In this document: piece after piece, positions 33,941-42,997 of the stretch
Position numbering within the stretch: position 1 is the first letter of the stretch
How the letters are laid out: the number at the start of each line of letters is the position of its first letter
NCBI RefSeq assembly: GCF_004571025.1
Contig: NZ_SPQT01000017.1
Span: forward strand, 124,001-188,000
Origin: Bradyrhizobium niftali
GTDB lineage: Bacteria > Pseudomonadota > Alphaproteobacteria > Rhizobiales > Xanthobacteraceae
DNA: 64,000 nt
Direction of reading: 5' to 3'
Position numbers and translations under genes: made by a program
Notes under the pieces: generated by a model
Database searches by the model: none
Seen by the model: the letters and a program-made list of their open reading frames with translations, nothing else
Told to the model about the DNA's origin: nothing

Positions 33941-34000
33941 CCGCTTCAACGGTAGCGAAGGGCCACAAGCGGACTCCTGCAATTGCAGCATTAAGGACTC

Positions 34001-34984
34001 TTACTCTATTACCTCGTCCGCGCTGTCGAGCAATTCCTGAGGCACCATCACACCCAGCGCCTTGGCGGTTTTTAGGTTGATGAGGAGCTCAAATCTGGTG
34101 GGTTGCTCCACGGGCAATTCAGCGGGCTTTTTACCCTTTAAGATGCGATCCACGTAAACCGCCGCACGGCGAGCCATCGCACGCTGGTCAACTCCATAGG
34201 AGATAAGACCTCCAGCCTCAAGAAGCTCCCTTACGTAGCCGCAGCTCGGCAGATTACGCGCAAGTGCCAGGTTCGCGATCACTTTCCTGGCCTGAAAGAT
34301 CAAGCTTTCGCCGTTAGCGACTACGCCTTGCATGCCAACCTTTACCATCGCATCAAATACGGGCTCGAAGTCGCTGAGCGAGCGCACCTCGAAACTTTGG
34401 GTATCAACGCCGAGCTTGATCCCGGCCTCCGTCGCCTCTTGAACATACAGGCTCGATATTTTGACATTTGGGTTGATGAGTAATCCAACGCGCGTAACCG
34501 TCGGGACAATCTCTTTGAGATACTGCAACCGCTTCGCACTTAGCTGGACGGAAAAATTCGACAATCCCGTAACATTCCCACCGGGTCGTGCAATGCTTTC
34601 GACTAGACCGGCTCCGATAGGGTCAAAACCGAACATGAATACTATTGGAATTGTTTTTGTCGCCTTCTTCAAGTGCGACGCAGCTGCCCCAGCGCCAACC
34701 AATACATCACACTTTAAAGATACAAGCTCGGCCGCCATCGTGCCGAAAACCTCGGGTACTTCATTAGGAAAGCGATGTTCTAGCGTTATGTTCTGTCCGT
34801 CGACGTAGCCGAGTTTCCTGAAACCCTCGACCAGTGACTGATAGTACGGAGTCTCTTGTTCTATGTTTGCGGCATGCCAGAGAACGCCAATTTTTGGGAT
34901 GCGACCCGGCGCTTGTGCGTGCAGCGCGAGCGGCCACGTCGCGGCCGCGCTACCGAGCAATGTGATGAACTCACGCCGTCGCAT
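34001..34984 (-). CDS. ABC-type substrate-binding protein (ABC_sub_bind family)
   Basis: A 327-residue protein with the familiar rhizobial leader MRRREFITLLGSAAATWPLALHAQA, a twin-arginine-like signal. The type 1 periplasmic-binding fold of the ABC_sub_bind family follows: IPKIGVLWHA, GFRKLGYVDGQNITLEHRF, PIVFMFGFDPIGAGLVESIARPGGNVTG. Many of these occur as orphan genes without permease or ATPase, as here. Ligands are unknown for most; some bind aromatic acids. GGAGGGG lies six bases before ATG 34984. Confidence 0.88.
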   Translation of the reverse strand: MRRREFITLLGSAAATWPLALHAQAPGRIPKIGVLWHAANIEQETPYYQSLVEGFRKLGYVDGQNITLEHRFPNEVPEVFGTMAAELVSLKCDVLVGAGAAASHLKKATKTIPIVFMFGFDPIGAGLVESIARPGGNVTGLSNFSVQLSAKRLQYLKEIVPTVTRVGLLINPNVKISSLYVQEATEAGIKLGVDTQSFEVRSLSDFEPVFDAMVKVGMQGVVANGESLIFQARKVIANLALARNLPSCGYVRELLEAGGLISYGVDQRAMARRAAVYVDRILKGKKPAELPVEQPTRFELLINLKTAKALGVMVPQELLDSADEVIE

Positions 34985-35201
34985 GTGCCCCTCCGAGAGC
35001 GGGCCTTGCGCAATCCCGAAACTATAGCAGCTTCGAACCGTCGAGCGAGCGGCCAAATGTCGCGAAACCGGTGTCGGAAACTGATCAGGCTCCATGTCCG
35101 AGTCGGGTCAACAGCGCCGGTTTCGGCGGTAGCCAGTCAGGTCCGGTCTACCCGCAACTTCGGAAATGGCCGGCGACCGCGCGGAAGAAAGCCGCGACGG
35201 T

Positions 35202-35444
35202 CTATCCGCTGATCAGCTGACTAGATTCCTTAGATTCCTGGATGCCGACTCGCAGCTGACTGGCTGTTACCTTGCCTGCAACGGAAGCGAGCTCGTAGCT
35301 CACTCTCTGCCCTTCAATCAACGTCGGAATGCCGGCTTCCTCGACAGCGGACATATGAACGAATACATCCTTGCCTCCGCCGTCGGGCCTTATGAATCCG
35401 TAACCCTTAAACTTATTGAACCAGACTACGAAACCGTTAGCCAA
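35202..35444 (-). CDS. Cold-shock domain protein, TTG start
   Basis: An 80-residue CspA-type protein. RNA-binding motifs are KGYGFI (RNP1) and VFVHM (RNP2), in the context FVVWFNKFKGYGFIRPDGGGKDVFVHMSAVEEAGI. The start is read as TTG at 35444, because GGAGGA lies three bases before it and residue numbering then matches CspA exactly (M-A-N-G against M-A-T-G). No ATG lies close upstream in frame. The lysine of the usual VKWFN is valine here (VVWFN), and the tail of about 12 residues is longer than in CspA. Confidence 0.87.
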   Translation of the reverse strand: MANGFVVWFNKFKGYGFIRPDGGGKDVFVHMSAVEEAGIPTLIEGQRVSYELASVAGKVTASQLRVGIQESKESSQLISG

Positions 35445-35709
35445 GGTTCCTCCGGCATCCGCATGATCTAGGACATGTAGAGTTCGATTTCTAATCGCAA
35501 CCGTGGGGTGATTGCAAGCCGGTCGCAATCTGGATTCGCCGTGAGGTCGGTTGTTGGTCATCGGCTGCCTTGGCCCAGCTTGCATACCCTGTTCGGGTCA
35601 CCATCGGAAAGCAGACCTCACGGCGCCAAAAGCTGAGGTCAGCCACGGGCCAATTCCGGACCTGCGTGTGTCACGACCAAGAACGCGAAGCGAACAGAGG
35701 CCCCGACAT

Positions 35710-38427
35710 TCACCAGGTGACGCGGAAGCCACCAGTGCCTCTGTAGCTGTGGTTTTCGCTGGGGTCTTCGAGGCTCGCGCGATAGGTGATTTCGCCGAAC
35801 ACGGCATAGCGACCGTTTGCCCAGCTATAGCTGCCGCCGCCGCCGATGCTGCCCCACAGCCGGTCGTTGGCGCTGCCGAAACCGGTGCCGGCCACATCAA
35901 TTCGGCTGCCGTCCAGAAACTCGTAGTGAAGATTGCCGATCGCATAGAGGTCCGAGCGAACGATTCCCGAACCGTCGTTCCACGTCCTCTGGTGATCGAC
36001 TGACAATCCGACGCGGCCGAGCAGGCTGTCGGCCCTGCTCAAGGAGACGAGCGCGCCAAACCGATCGGTAAAGGCATCGAAGTCGACCTTCGAATAGGAC
36101 AGTTGCGCCTGCGGCGTCAGCCAGAAGCCGTTGCCGACTGCGATGCGCCTGCCGCCTTCCGCGCTGAAGGTGTAGCCGAAACCTTCATTGCCGTGGGTCA
36201 TGCTGCCGGCCAGGGCCGACGACAAGTCGCTGTGATAGAACATGGTCTGCGCCTGACCGTCGACATAGAAGCCGTCATATCCGTACCAGGTGGCAGTCGC
36301 TCCGACGCCCGTTCCCTCGGCACGTATGCGCCCGTTGCCGAAGAACGAGCTGACATCGGCGTTGGTCAGGCCATATTGCGCGGTCAGGCCGACGATCAAT
36401 CGGCCACGGCCGTTGTCGAGCGCAATGCCGTCGAGGCCGGTCTGTGCCTTTACCTCGTCAGCCTTATAGGTGGAGCTTGTGGTGTTCGTGGGCTGCAACG
36501 CAAGTTGACCGCCCTCGATGCGGCCCCAGAACGCCGATTGCGTCCACGAACCATCCGAAGCCTGCGTGTTGGATACGCCGGCACGCGCCATCGCTTCGCT
36601 GCCGCCCCAATAGCGGCTGCCGACGCGCTGGCGCAGGCTCGGCGCCTGGTTCATCCCGAGCAAGACTTGTCCATAGTTCTCGTAGAGGGGAACACCGGGC
36701 TGGTAGAGCGGTCCGGCAGGTGGCGATGTCGGCGGATTAATGAGACTTGAACGCAGATACCAGTCGCCATCCGCCGGCGTGCTGACCCCGTTCTTCTGCA
36801 GCGTATAGGCGTAGGCACCGCCGACGACGGCCTGCTGCCCTTGCAGCACGTAATTGCCCTGCAAGACGAAGCTCCCATTTGAGGCACCGGCGATGTCGAT
36901 CACCTTGATGCCTTCGACTGTCTGCGCGCCAGCGCCGCCAACATTGGTGATCCGCAGGGTGGAGAAACCGGACGTGTTTCCCTGCACCACCAGGCGATCC
37001 GTGACCGAACTGTCGCCGCCGAGCGCGGCGTTGAGGAGCAGCGTGCCGCCGTTTCCGACATAGTTTCCGGTCACCGTCAGCGTGGTCCCCGGCGCGCTGC
37101 CGAACCGCAAGGTGCCGGCGTTATCAAGCGAGGCCACCGTCTGATTGAAGCCGTTCAGGTCTAATGTCGTGCCAGCGTTTGCGACGGTGGCGGAAGCGGC
37201 ACTGAAAGCGCCCGCAGCGCCGGCTCGTAGCGTGCCCCCGCTCAACGTGGTCGCGCCGGTGTAGGTGTTGCCCCCCGCCAGCGTCTGCGTGCCGCTCGCG
37301 AGCGTCAGTCCGCCGCTGCCGTTGATGGCTCCGGCGAACGTATCGTTCGCATTGGTGACGATCAGGTCTTTGGCGCCCAGGTTGACGGTGCCGGTGCCGG
37401 CCAGACTCTGAATATGCGAGCCGGCACCTATTATCGCCGAAATATCGAATGTTGCGTTCGCGACCACGCGGCTCGAGTTGGCGAGGGCATCAGTGGCAGA
37501 GCCGGCCGGGCCCGCCAGCGCAAGCGTGCCCTGCTGGATCACCGTTTCGCCGGTATACGTACTGGCGGCGCCCAGCGTGAAGGTCCCCGCGCCGATCTTG
37601 GTCAATCCACCGACGCCGCTGAATCCAAGCGTTTTGACGTTGAACCCATTGGTATCGAACGTCAGTCCGCCGGCGGCAATATTGATCTGGTTGATGCTTC
37701 CACCAAAAAAAGCGGCGCTGTTGGCCAATGCCCGGACAGTGGCGTTATCAAAGTTCATCTGCCGCGCTCCGGCGCCCGCAACCAGACCGGTTGTCTCCAG
37801 GACGCCACCGCCGCTGATGTTGAGCGTGCCGAAACCTGCGGCAAGGTTTCCGAGCCTCATCCCGTTCTGGGCGACGACGGTCGCTCCATCCGCAATGTTG
37901 AGTGTGCCGTTGCCGGCATTGCCGATGAGGAACGTCGTACTGGATACGATCCACCGCGATCCGGCGCCGGTCACCGTCACGATGCCGGTGCTTCCCGTGC
38001 CCACGCCGACCTGAGACAGGGTGCCGCCGCTCGTCAGCGTGCTGCCGTTCTGAATTGTGAGGCTGCCGGACGTTGCAGATGACTGAGCGACACCGAAGCT
38101 GCCCACCGCAGCCGACGCAGCACCGCTGACCCCGAGGATGGTCGGATTGGGGGACACTGTATTGATGCCGGCCGAGGCACCGGCACTGGGCAGAATTCCG
38201 CCTGCCCAGTTGGCTGCCACGGTCCAGTCGGAACTCGTGCTGCCGTTCCAGCCCTGCGCTGCCACAGGTCGCGGCAGCAGCGCCGATAGCATGGCCACCG
38301 AGACGCTCATCAGCAGCAGACGGTGATGTCCAATGCGCTTAGGCGATCGCCGAGTCCCATGCGGACTCATTCTCTTCATCTGATCCGATTGGGGTCGAAC
38401 CAGTGCAGCCCCGATGCATTCGCGCAT
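35710..38427 (-). CDS. Autotransporter with beta-helical passenger
   Basis: A 905-residue type V secretion protein. An extended signal region (RIGHHRLLLMSVSVAMLSALLPRPVAAQ) is followed by a Gly/Ser/Thr/Asn-rich passenger (about 60-600) with autotransporter-associated repeats such as GLTKIGAGTFTLGAASTYTGETVIQQGTL (seen in parts) and GNTYTGATTLSGGTLRAG. A C-terminal barrel (about 630-905) ends in the assembly signal GGFRVTW. The passenger would be displayed on the cell surface, perhaps for adhesion. The start could be ATG 38427 or ATG 38379; both give the same signal core. Confidence 0.9.
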   Translation of the reverse strand: MRECIGAALVRPQSDQMKRMSPHGTRRSPKRIGHHRLLLMSVSVAMLSALLPRPVAAQGWNGSTSSDWTVAANWAGGILPSAGASAGINTVSPNPTILGVSGAASAAVGSFGVAQSSATSGSLTIQNGSTLTSGGTLSQVGVGTGSTGIVTVTGAGSRWIVSSTTFLIGNAGNGTLNIADGATVVAQNGMRLGNLAAGFGTLNISGGGVLETTGLVAGAGARQMNFDNATVRALANSAAFFGGSINQINIAAGGLTFDTNGFNVKTLGFSGVGGLTKIGAGTFTLGAASTYTGETVIQQGTLALAGPAGSATDALANSSRVVANATFDISAIIGAGSHIQSLAGTGTVNLGAKDLIVTNANDTFAGAINGSGGLTLASGTQTLAGGNTYTGATTLSGGTLRAGAAGAFSAASATVANAGTTLDLNGFNQTVASLDNAGTLRFGSAPGTTLTVTGNYVGNGGTLLLNAALGGDSSVTDRLVVQGNTSGFSTLRITNVGGAGAQTVEGIKVIDIAGASNGSFVLQGNYVLQGQQAVVGGAYAYTLQKNGVSTPADGDWYLRSSLINPPTSPPAGPLYQPGVPLYENYGQVLLGMNQAPSLRQRVGSRYWGGSEAMARAGVSNTQASDGSWTQSAFWGRIEGGQLALQPTNTTSSTYKADEVKAQTGLDGIALDNGRGRLIVGLTAQYGLTNADVSSFFGNGRIRAEGTGVGATATWYGYDGFYVDGQAQTMFYHSDLSSALAGSMTHGNEGFGYTFSAEGGRRIAVGNGFWLTPQAQLSYSKVDFDAFTDRFGALVSLSRADSLLGRVGLSVDHQRTWNDGSGIVRSDLYAIGNLHYEFLDGSRIDVAGTGFGSANDRLWGSIGGGGSYSWANGRYAVFGEITYRASLEDPSENHSYRGTGGFRVTW

Positions 38428-38868
38428 CTTATCTCAGCCTCTCAACGAGCCGCGCTTGTAGTCACAGGCGGATCGCGACCTGTTATCGACCACAACGGTA
38501 AATGACGCAGGTAGGTTCGACAACGACGCTGCGCGTTATTCGAAGCAAAAACATGCATTGTATCTTTGATGCAACGTAAGCGCGACTGAGTTAATGAATT
38601 GGCAACCAGCGCTGCAGCGTGCTGCGGGCATTTGCCTAACTGTGCTGCATCGGGTCAAAAGCGGCGGTCCAGCGCTCGCATACACTCCGTGCGCCCATCT
38701 CCCAGTAGAGTTCGCGCAATAATCGGGACGGCGTGCACGCCCACCTCGTGAGCCCCACAGCCGCCGCACCGCTGAGCCTCGTGGCGGGCAGGCACCACCC
38801 GTAAATTTCCCAAGTGTCGGCAACTAGGCGCACCGGCTAAGTGGTCGGCAGGTCTTGAGCGCCGCACC
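38428..38868. other. Intergenic region upstream of the autotransporter
   Basis: 441 bases with no convincing gene on either strand. It must hold the autotransporter promoter; a moderately AT-rich stretch lies around 38500-38600. Confidence 0.5.
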
Positions 38869-39033
38869 ATGAAAACACCGAAGCCAAAACAATGGGACGA
38901 GCAGGAAGTCCGACGATTGGTCAGGCTCGCCCGGGCACGCGCTGGCGTATCGAAGATAGCAGCCGAGCTGGGCCGTCACGCAGGATCAGTGAAGCGAATG
39001 GCGCGAACACTAGGGATACTGTTGAAGAAGTAG
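38869..39033 (+). CDS. Small HTH-like protein, 54 residues
   Basis: MKTPKPKQWDEQEVRRLVRL... to SKIAAELGRHAGSVKRMARTLGILLKK. Two helices with a turn (AAELGRHAGSVKRMA) resemble a SANT/Myb or simple helix-turn-helix unit, and the protein is strongly basic. I recall the same short protein from Bradyrhizobium. The ribosome site is weak. It probably binds nucleic acid. Confidence 0.6.
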   Translation: MKTPKPKQWDEQEVRRLVRLARARAGVSKIAAELGRHAGSVKRMARTLGILLKK

Positions 39034-39123
39034 TCCCAAAGTGATCTTGAGCGCAGCGCGGCTGACCTACAGCCCAAAGCCCGGCCGCCGCGAGCTGGCC
39101 TGCAATTCGCGCGGAGCTAGAAC

Positions 39124-39213
39124 TTAGATCGTCTGCAGCAATATGACCCCCACGACGGTCAAAAAGAAACCGATTGCCGTCACGGCGGCGAAGCACCGCT
39201 CTACGCTATCCAT
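39124..39213 (-). CDS. 29-residue single-pass membrane micro-protein
   Basis: MDSVERCFAAVTAIGFFLTV then VGVILLQTI and a TAA. A short polar start and one membrane helix make up nearly the whole protein. A G-rich ribosome site (GGGGGG) lies before the ATG at 39213. Similar short membrane proteins are known to me from Bradyrhizobium. Function is unknown. Confidence 0.55.
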   Translation of the reverse strand: MDSVERCFAAVTAIGFFLTVVGVILLQTI

Positions 39214-39915
39214 GAACGCCCCCCTGCCAAAAAAATTAGTCCAGCTTTTTCGTGATTTACCGCTATTCCAACCGCTGCCTCGCACGTACGCCGCGAGGAA
39301 AATTGAGACCTGCTCCTCCAGAACAAGACGATCTGCAAAGGGTCGCCGTGACCCTCAAGGGGACTCCGGCGCCAAGAGCGCTCATGCCGCCATACTGTGG
39401 GCCGATTGCGTAGTGTTCGCATCATCTCCGATTGCTGGGAGCGGGCAGGCAGATGTGCACGACTGAGCGCAGCGCATCGTTGGCTAAATGCTCCCAATAC
39501 TCAGCTTCGGCGAGCAGTTTCCAACTTCTGTCGGGGTGATGCGCGGCAGTCTGACGGCACAGCGATGCCATCGCGCGCAGGCGACACACAGTATCCATCT
39601 ACTCCTCCCATCATTTTTTTGTTTTTTGCACCCTATTTTCTATTTTTACGTCGGAGTCATTATGATTATGACACAGAACCAAATTTTACTTTCCGAAGCG
39701 CGATTCGGCTTTCGTTACGCTTCAGATCGCGTCCCGAAACAACGGAACGCAATCCCGCGCTTCTTATTTCGCGCTCAATTGTCGAGCACCTGCCAAAGTG
39801 GTTCTTGGATGCCGCAAGGCCTCGCCATGGGCCGTAATTCTACGGAGATTGCGCATCCGCAGCGTTTGGCATCTACTTCAGATTGATTTTGTAGCGAGTT
39901 GAATTTGAGCGGCCC
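39214..39915. other. AT-richer gap without a supported gene
   Basis: About 700 bases of island DNA. It holds a TTTTTTTGTTTTTTG tract near 39615 and open frames on both strands that show no codon bias or recognisable motif. I see no gene here. Confidence 0.5.
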
Positions 39916-40092
39916 ATGAGCGTTAGAGCCATGATGGCAACGATCCTTCAGAAGCAAATGGTATTGCGAGGCGTACATTCACTGACGCCTTCTGACTACG
40001 ATGAAATCGTCAAAGGGCTGGTCGAACAGCTCAGAGAGCTGGAGCTTGGCTTGGCCGCTCGCGAGTTAGCGGACAAGCAGAAGCCGAAGTAG
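39916..40092 (+). CDS. Small hypothetical protein, 58 residues
   Basis: MSVRAMMATILQKQMVLRGV, then a helical and acidic stretch SDYDEIVKGLVEQLRELELGLAARELADKQKPK. It looks like one long amphipathic helix pair. The start could also be ATG 39931 or 39934. The ribosome site is poor, and it is not recognised. Confidence 0.45.
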   Translation: MSVRAMMATILQKQMVLRGVHSLTPSDYDEIVKGLVEQLRELELGLAARELADKQKPK

Positions 40093-40159
40093 CCTCACAT
40101 TCTGACACCGCAGATGTGCTTGGTCATCGACGGCGACTCAATATATCGATTTGTCCGCC

Positions 40160-40420
40160 ATGAAACACGCCTCTGCTCGCCCCTTAACTGACCCAGAAGT
40201 CGCCGCCCGCAAGTTGGTTGAAATTGCCAGCGGCATCCAGCCCGTGCACGACGGACGCATCTTCATTGAGCTGATCAACGTCCCCTTCTTGAAGCAGGGC
40301 GGGACCGGCAAAGAATTCCGTACCGCAGTCGCGTTGGCGCAGGAGCGAGGCTGGTTGGAACTGCATGAGAGCGGCACGTATGTGCGGCTGGTGGCACGTA
40401 GCGGGTCTAGCATATCCTGA
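40160..40420 (+). CDS. Small hypothetical protein, paralogue of the one at 32852
   Basis: Eighty-six residues from ATG 40160: MKHASARPLTDPEVAARKLVEIASG, DGRIFIELINVPFLKQGG, and GWLELHESGTYVRLV. It is clearly the same family as 32852-33112, with a three-residue gap. An in-frame ATG at 40151 is possible, but the paralogue starts at MKHA. It is unlinked to the partner gene seen next to the other copy. Confidence 0.65.
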   Translation: MKHASARPLTDPEVAARKLVEIASGIQPVHDGRIFIELINVPFLKQGGTGKEFRTAVALAQERGWLELHESGTYVRLVARSGSSIS

Positions 40421-40489
40421 AGCTGCCGACGACTGCCCGGAGCGACGTTCCGACGTGGCCATAGTTTGGGAAGGCGCGCACAGATCAAC

Positions 40490-40698
40490 GATCAAATAAG
40501 CCCCTTCCTGACCTGCGAGCCTAACGCGGAGGTGAAGCGCGTGCACCCGAAGGCCATGCCGGTCATCCGCCCCAAGAATACGACGCCTGGCTGCGCGCAC
40601 CTTGGGACGACGCAAAGGCGCTGCAGCGTCCACTGCGGGATGGGGCTCTGAAGATTGTCGCGACCGAAGACCCGCCGCCGGCGGGGGAAGGATCTTAA
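40490..40698 (+). pseudogene. C-terminal remnant of an HMCES/YedK (SOS-response-associated) gene
   Basis: One frame reads FLTCEPNAEVKRVHPKAMPVI; after a one-base loss near 40573 the next frame gives QEYDAWLRAPWDDAKALQRPL and LKIVATEDPPPAGEGS-stop. Joined, this is the C-terminal part of an HMCES/YedK protein, which crosslinks to abasic sites in single-stranded DNA; the N-terminal half with the catalytic Cys2 is missing. It is a decayed fragment. Confidence 0.8.
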
Positions 40699-40955
40699 GT
40701 TACACGGTCATCATCGGTGCCGACTAAGTCGCCTCCTGCCTTCGGCGCGAACCAGCTTGCAGACGCGCCGGGTTTATCACGTCGGACGTCTCGCCTGCGG
40801 TCGCACCAAGGATTGGCACCAAGTGCACTAGCCAAACGCTGTGGTTCTGCTTGTCTGGAGCGCGCCTTGCCGATCTTTCCAGCCCCCAAGCTGCCTTCCC
40901 AGATAGGCGAGCACATAGAAGGTCTCGGAGCTTCGCCGCGGCTGGTTAACGCTGG

Positions 40956-41162
40956 ATGGCCCGGACGATGGACGCGGAGGAAGATCGACAACGCGGTTTG
41001 GAGTTGGGCCGCCGCTGGGCGGAGCACGCTCCGGCACATGAGCTTGCGACCATGGTGAGCGGCTCGTTCGACGATCTCAGCCAATTTCTGCCATCGGACG
41101 TATCTGATCAGTTCGTCGGGGGCTTTCGCGAAAGCGTGTTGCGCGTCTGGCGCGGAGCTTAG
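40956..41162 (+). CDS. Small hypothetical protein, 68 residues
   Basis: MARTMDAEEDRQRGLELGRRWAEHAPAHEL, then SGSFDDLSQFLPSDVSDQFVGGFRESVLRVW. Composition and codon use look like a real small, mostly helical protein, but the ribosome site is weak and the family is not recognised. The gap before it (40699-40955) shows nothing convincing. Confidence 0.45.
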   Translation: MARTMDAEEDRQRGLELGRRWAEHAPAHELATMVSGSFDDLSQFLPSDVSDQFVGGFRESVLRVWRGA

Positions 41163-41313
41163 GCCTCAGCACAGGGCGAGGCAGCGAGCGTGCGCCGGGG
41201 CCCGCTCTCCGATAATTTGCCCGCCATAGTTTTGCAGGAAACGGCCCATTAACCCCCAATGTCCGTCATTATCCTGTCTAGCGCATAGTCGTTATCAACG
41301 AACTCACACAGGA

Positions 41314-41342
41314 GCCGTCGCTGATCTCAACCCGGCGACGGC
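41314..41342 (+). promoter_or_regulatory. Hairpin just upstream of the gene at 41362
   Basis: GCCGTCG (41314-41320) pairs with CGACGGC (41336-41342) across a 15-base loop and is followed by CCTTCTGTT. It could be a weak terminator or leader hairpin 20 bases before the ATG. Confidence 0.35.
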
Positions 41343-41361
41343 CCTTCTGTTAATTGGACCG

Positions 41362-41595
41362 ATGGACTATCGAGCTTTCACGAACGACAGTATCACCATG
41401 ATGTATGAGAGTGTTCGCGGCGCTCTCGCGTCGGACGATGCTCAGAAGGCTGCCGGAGAGAAACCTCGCTTCCAAGTTCGCGAAACGTCTGATTGGCAAG
41501 AACATGCCGCCAATCTAGAGACCGAAATGCTTCGGCGGGGTATGTTCTTCGAGATTATTGATTGGTCCGAAGATCAGGGGCGGTTGCCTCTCTAG
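41362..41595 (+). CDS. Small conserved hypothetical protein, 77 residues
   Basis: MDYRAFTNDSITMMYESVRGALASDD, followed by FQVRETSDWQEHAANLETEMLRRGMFFEIIDWSEDQ. I recall close relatives in Bradyrhizobium species. It is acidic, probably helix-rich and cytoplasmic. No domain or function is known. Confidence 0.7.
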   Translation: MDYRAFTNDSITMMYESVRGALASDDAQKAAGEKPRFQVRETSDWQEHAANLETEMLRRGMFFEIIDWSEDQGRLPL

Positions 41596-41727
41596 TTCTG
41601 CTTTACGGAAATTTAATGGATCGTTGCCAACGTTGAGAGCATTGCAATCGTCGCGGCGGCGACGCCCGTCTCGCTAACTATTGTCTAGACGTGCTCGGTT
41701 GGCAGTCTCTTCATGGGAGAGACCGTT

Positions 41728-41862
41728 ATGCTCAAAGGTTGCATGATTGCTGCTTTCGCGCTGCTTTTTCTGATGCTGTGCGATCATGAAGTATCAAATG
41801 GCAAGTATACTGACGCGGTTATCGTCATGGCGAAGCAGATCACGCGTTCGTTCGGCGTCTGA
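41728..41862 (+). CDS. 44-residue membrane micro-protein
   Basis: MLKGCMIAAFALLFLMLCDH, then EVSNGKYTDAVIVMAKQITR and a short tail. A hydrophobic helix is followed by a Cys, so it may be a membrane-anchored peptide. GGGAGAG lies about seven bases before ATG 41728. The pattern CDHxxxxGKYTDA is familiar from small rhizobial proteins. Confidence 0.55.
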   Translation: MLKGCMIAAFALLFLMLCDHEVSNGKYTDAVIVMAKQITRSFGV

Positions 41863-41875
41863 CCTTCGTGGCGTC

Positions 41876-42055
41876 ATGAGCGAGACAGATACCCTTGAAG
41901 CACTAAACGTCGGAAAATGTCCGGATTGCGGATCGAACAAATTGCGATCCGGGTTGCGTGTTGATATCGCCGAGCACCTGACCTGCGTGACATGCGAAGC
42001 GCGTTTCTACGTCGCGCCGCGACCCCCGCTTGCCACGGTGTTCATTCGGCAATAA
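41876..42055 (+). CDS. Small zinc-ribbon protein, 59 residues
   Basis: MSETDTLEALNVGKCPDCGS, then LTCVTCEARFYVAPR. Two CxxC pairs 25-30 residues apart form a zinc ribbon. It starts 13 bases after the micro-protein at 41728 and could share its mRNA. Function is unknown; it may bind nucleic acid. Confidence 0.65.
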   Translation: MSETDTLEALNVGKCPDCGSNKLRSGLRVDIAEHLTCVTCEARFYVAPRPPLATVFIRQ

Positions 42056-42083
42056 CGGGCGACCGGTGACTTCGTCAGGGGCC

Positions 42084-42173
42084 TTGCCGAAAATAAGCAT
42101 GCTTGCAGGGGAGTTTTTCTCCCCCTCTGGGATTGCTGATCCTTGCCCAAGGTCGAGCGGATGAAGCATGCTT
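42084..42173. repeat. Island repeat R3, copy 1 (palindrome-ended 79-bp element)
   Basis: Bounded by AAGCATGCTT at 42095-42104 and again at 42164-42173, each a perfect palindrome. Inside, GGGGAG-TTTTT-CTCCCC forms a hairpin. A second copy lies at 45380-45470. The remainder of the 474-base gap 42056-42529 has no supported gene. Confidence 0.85.
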
Positions 42174-42529
42174 ATGGCAACGGAATTCGATAATTTCGCG
42201 GCGCCTGTGATTTCGCGCCGAGTAAGCTGCGCCCAGCGTATCCGTCGGATACATCAGCAAAATTCTACCGCTCATCCCCTGATAGCAGACATTCTCAGAG
42301 GCAGGCGGCAGGTCTCGAAAGGGCCAACAGCGGAAATTGCGCGGTCGATTGTAGGACGATGCGCTGCCGCCGCAGCATTCTGGTGATATGGTCATAAGCG
42401 GATCGAGGCTGGGCTGATCGGCCCGGCTTACTTCGCGCAAAAAGCGGGACACCAGGCCGACCATTTCCCGTGGACCAGGACAAAACAGCAGTTTGCTGGC
42501 TGTTGTCTATCAACTCCACCGCAGCTGGA

Positions 42530-42997
42530 CTACTTGTTTGCTGAGCTTGAACCGACAGTCGCCGGAGGGGGCGGCATCATGTTCCAGGTGTCGGCGCGAT
42601 ATTTCCAATCTGCGCCATCCCGGACGATGACGCTCATATAGGTTCCTTTGATCTGCTGGCTTCCGGCATCAGCAGACCAGGTACCGGCTTGATAAAGTGA
42701 GTTTGGGTCTATCATGTTCGCCTGCGCGACCGGCAGAACCATGTTTTCGAGTTTCTCATTCACCATCTGATCCATGAATTTGCGGATATTCTCAGTGCCG
42801 ATGATGGGTTGATCCACACCTTGCGGCAACAACACGGCGTCGGCCGTGTATAGCGCGGTGAGAGCGGCGGCATCTTTCTTGTTGAAGGCTTCGATCCACT
42901 TGTCGTCGACACGCTGTGCAATTGTTTTGGCGTCGTCCGCGAAGGCGAGTACGACAACGGCGAATGTCACTGCCAATACGCAAAGCATTTTGTTCAT
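42530..42997 (-). CDS. Secreted SnoaL/DUF4440-like protein
   Basis: A 155-residue protein with a signal peptide (MNKMLCVLAVTFAVVVLAFADD) and a nuclear-transport-factor-2-like fold: VDDKWIEAFNKKDAAALTALYTADAVLLPQG, then IIGTENIRKFMDQMV and a C-terminal GADWKYRADTWNMMP. Many such proteins are annotated SgcJ/EcaC-like or ketosteroid-isomerase-like, and the catalytic role is usually unknown. AAGGAG lies before ATG 42997. The tail is Pro-rich. Confidence 0.82.
   Translation of the reverse strand: MNKMLCVLAVTFAVVVLAFADDAKTIAQRVDDKWIEAFNKKDAAALTALYTADAVLLPQGVDQPIIGTENIRKFMDQMVNEKLENMVLPVAQANMIDPNSLYQAGTWSADAGSQQIKGTYMSVIVRDGADWKYRADTWNMMPPPPATVGSSSANK

Noticed and set aside
34985..35201. Gene between the ABC binding protein and the cold-shock gene
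   Set aside because: Short frames lack ribosome sites and codon bias.
42168..42386. Small plus-strand frame of 72 residues
   Set aside because: It begins inside repeat R3, has no ribosome site and shows no conserved pattern.
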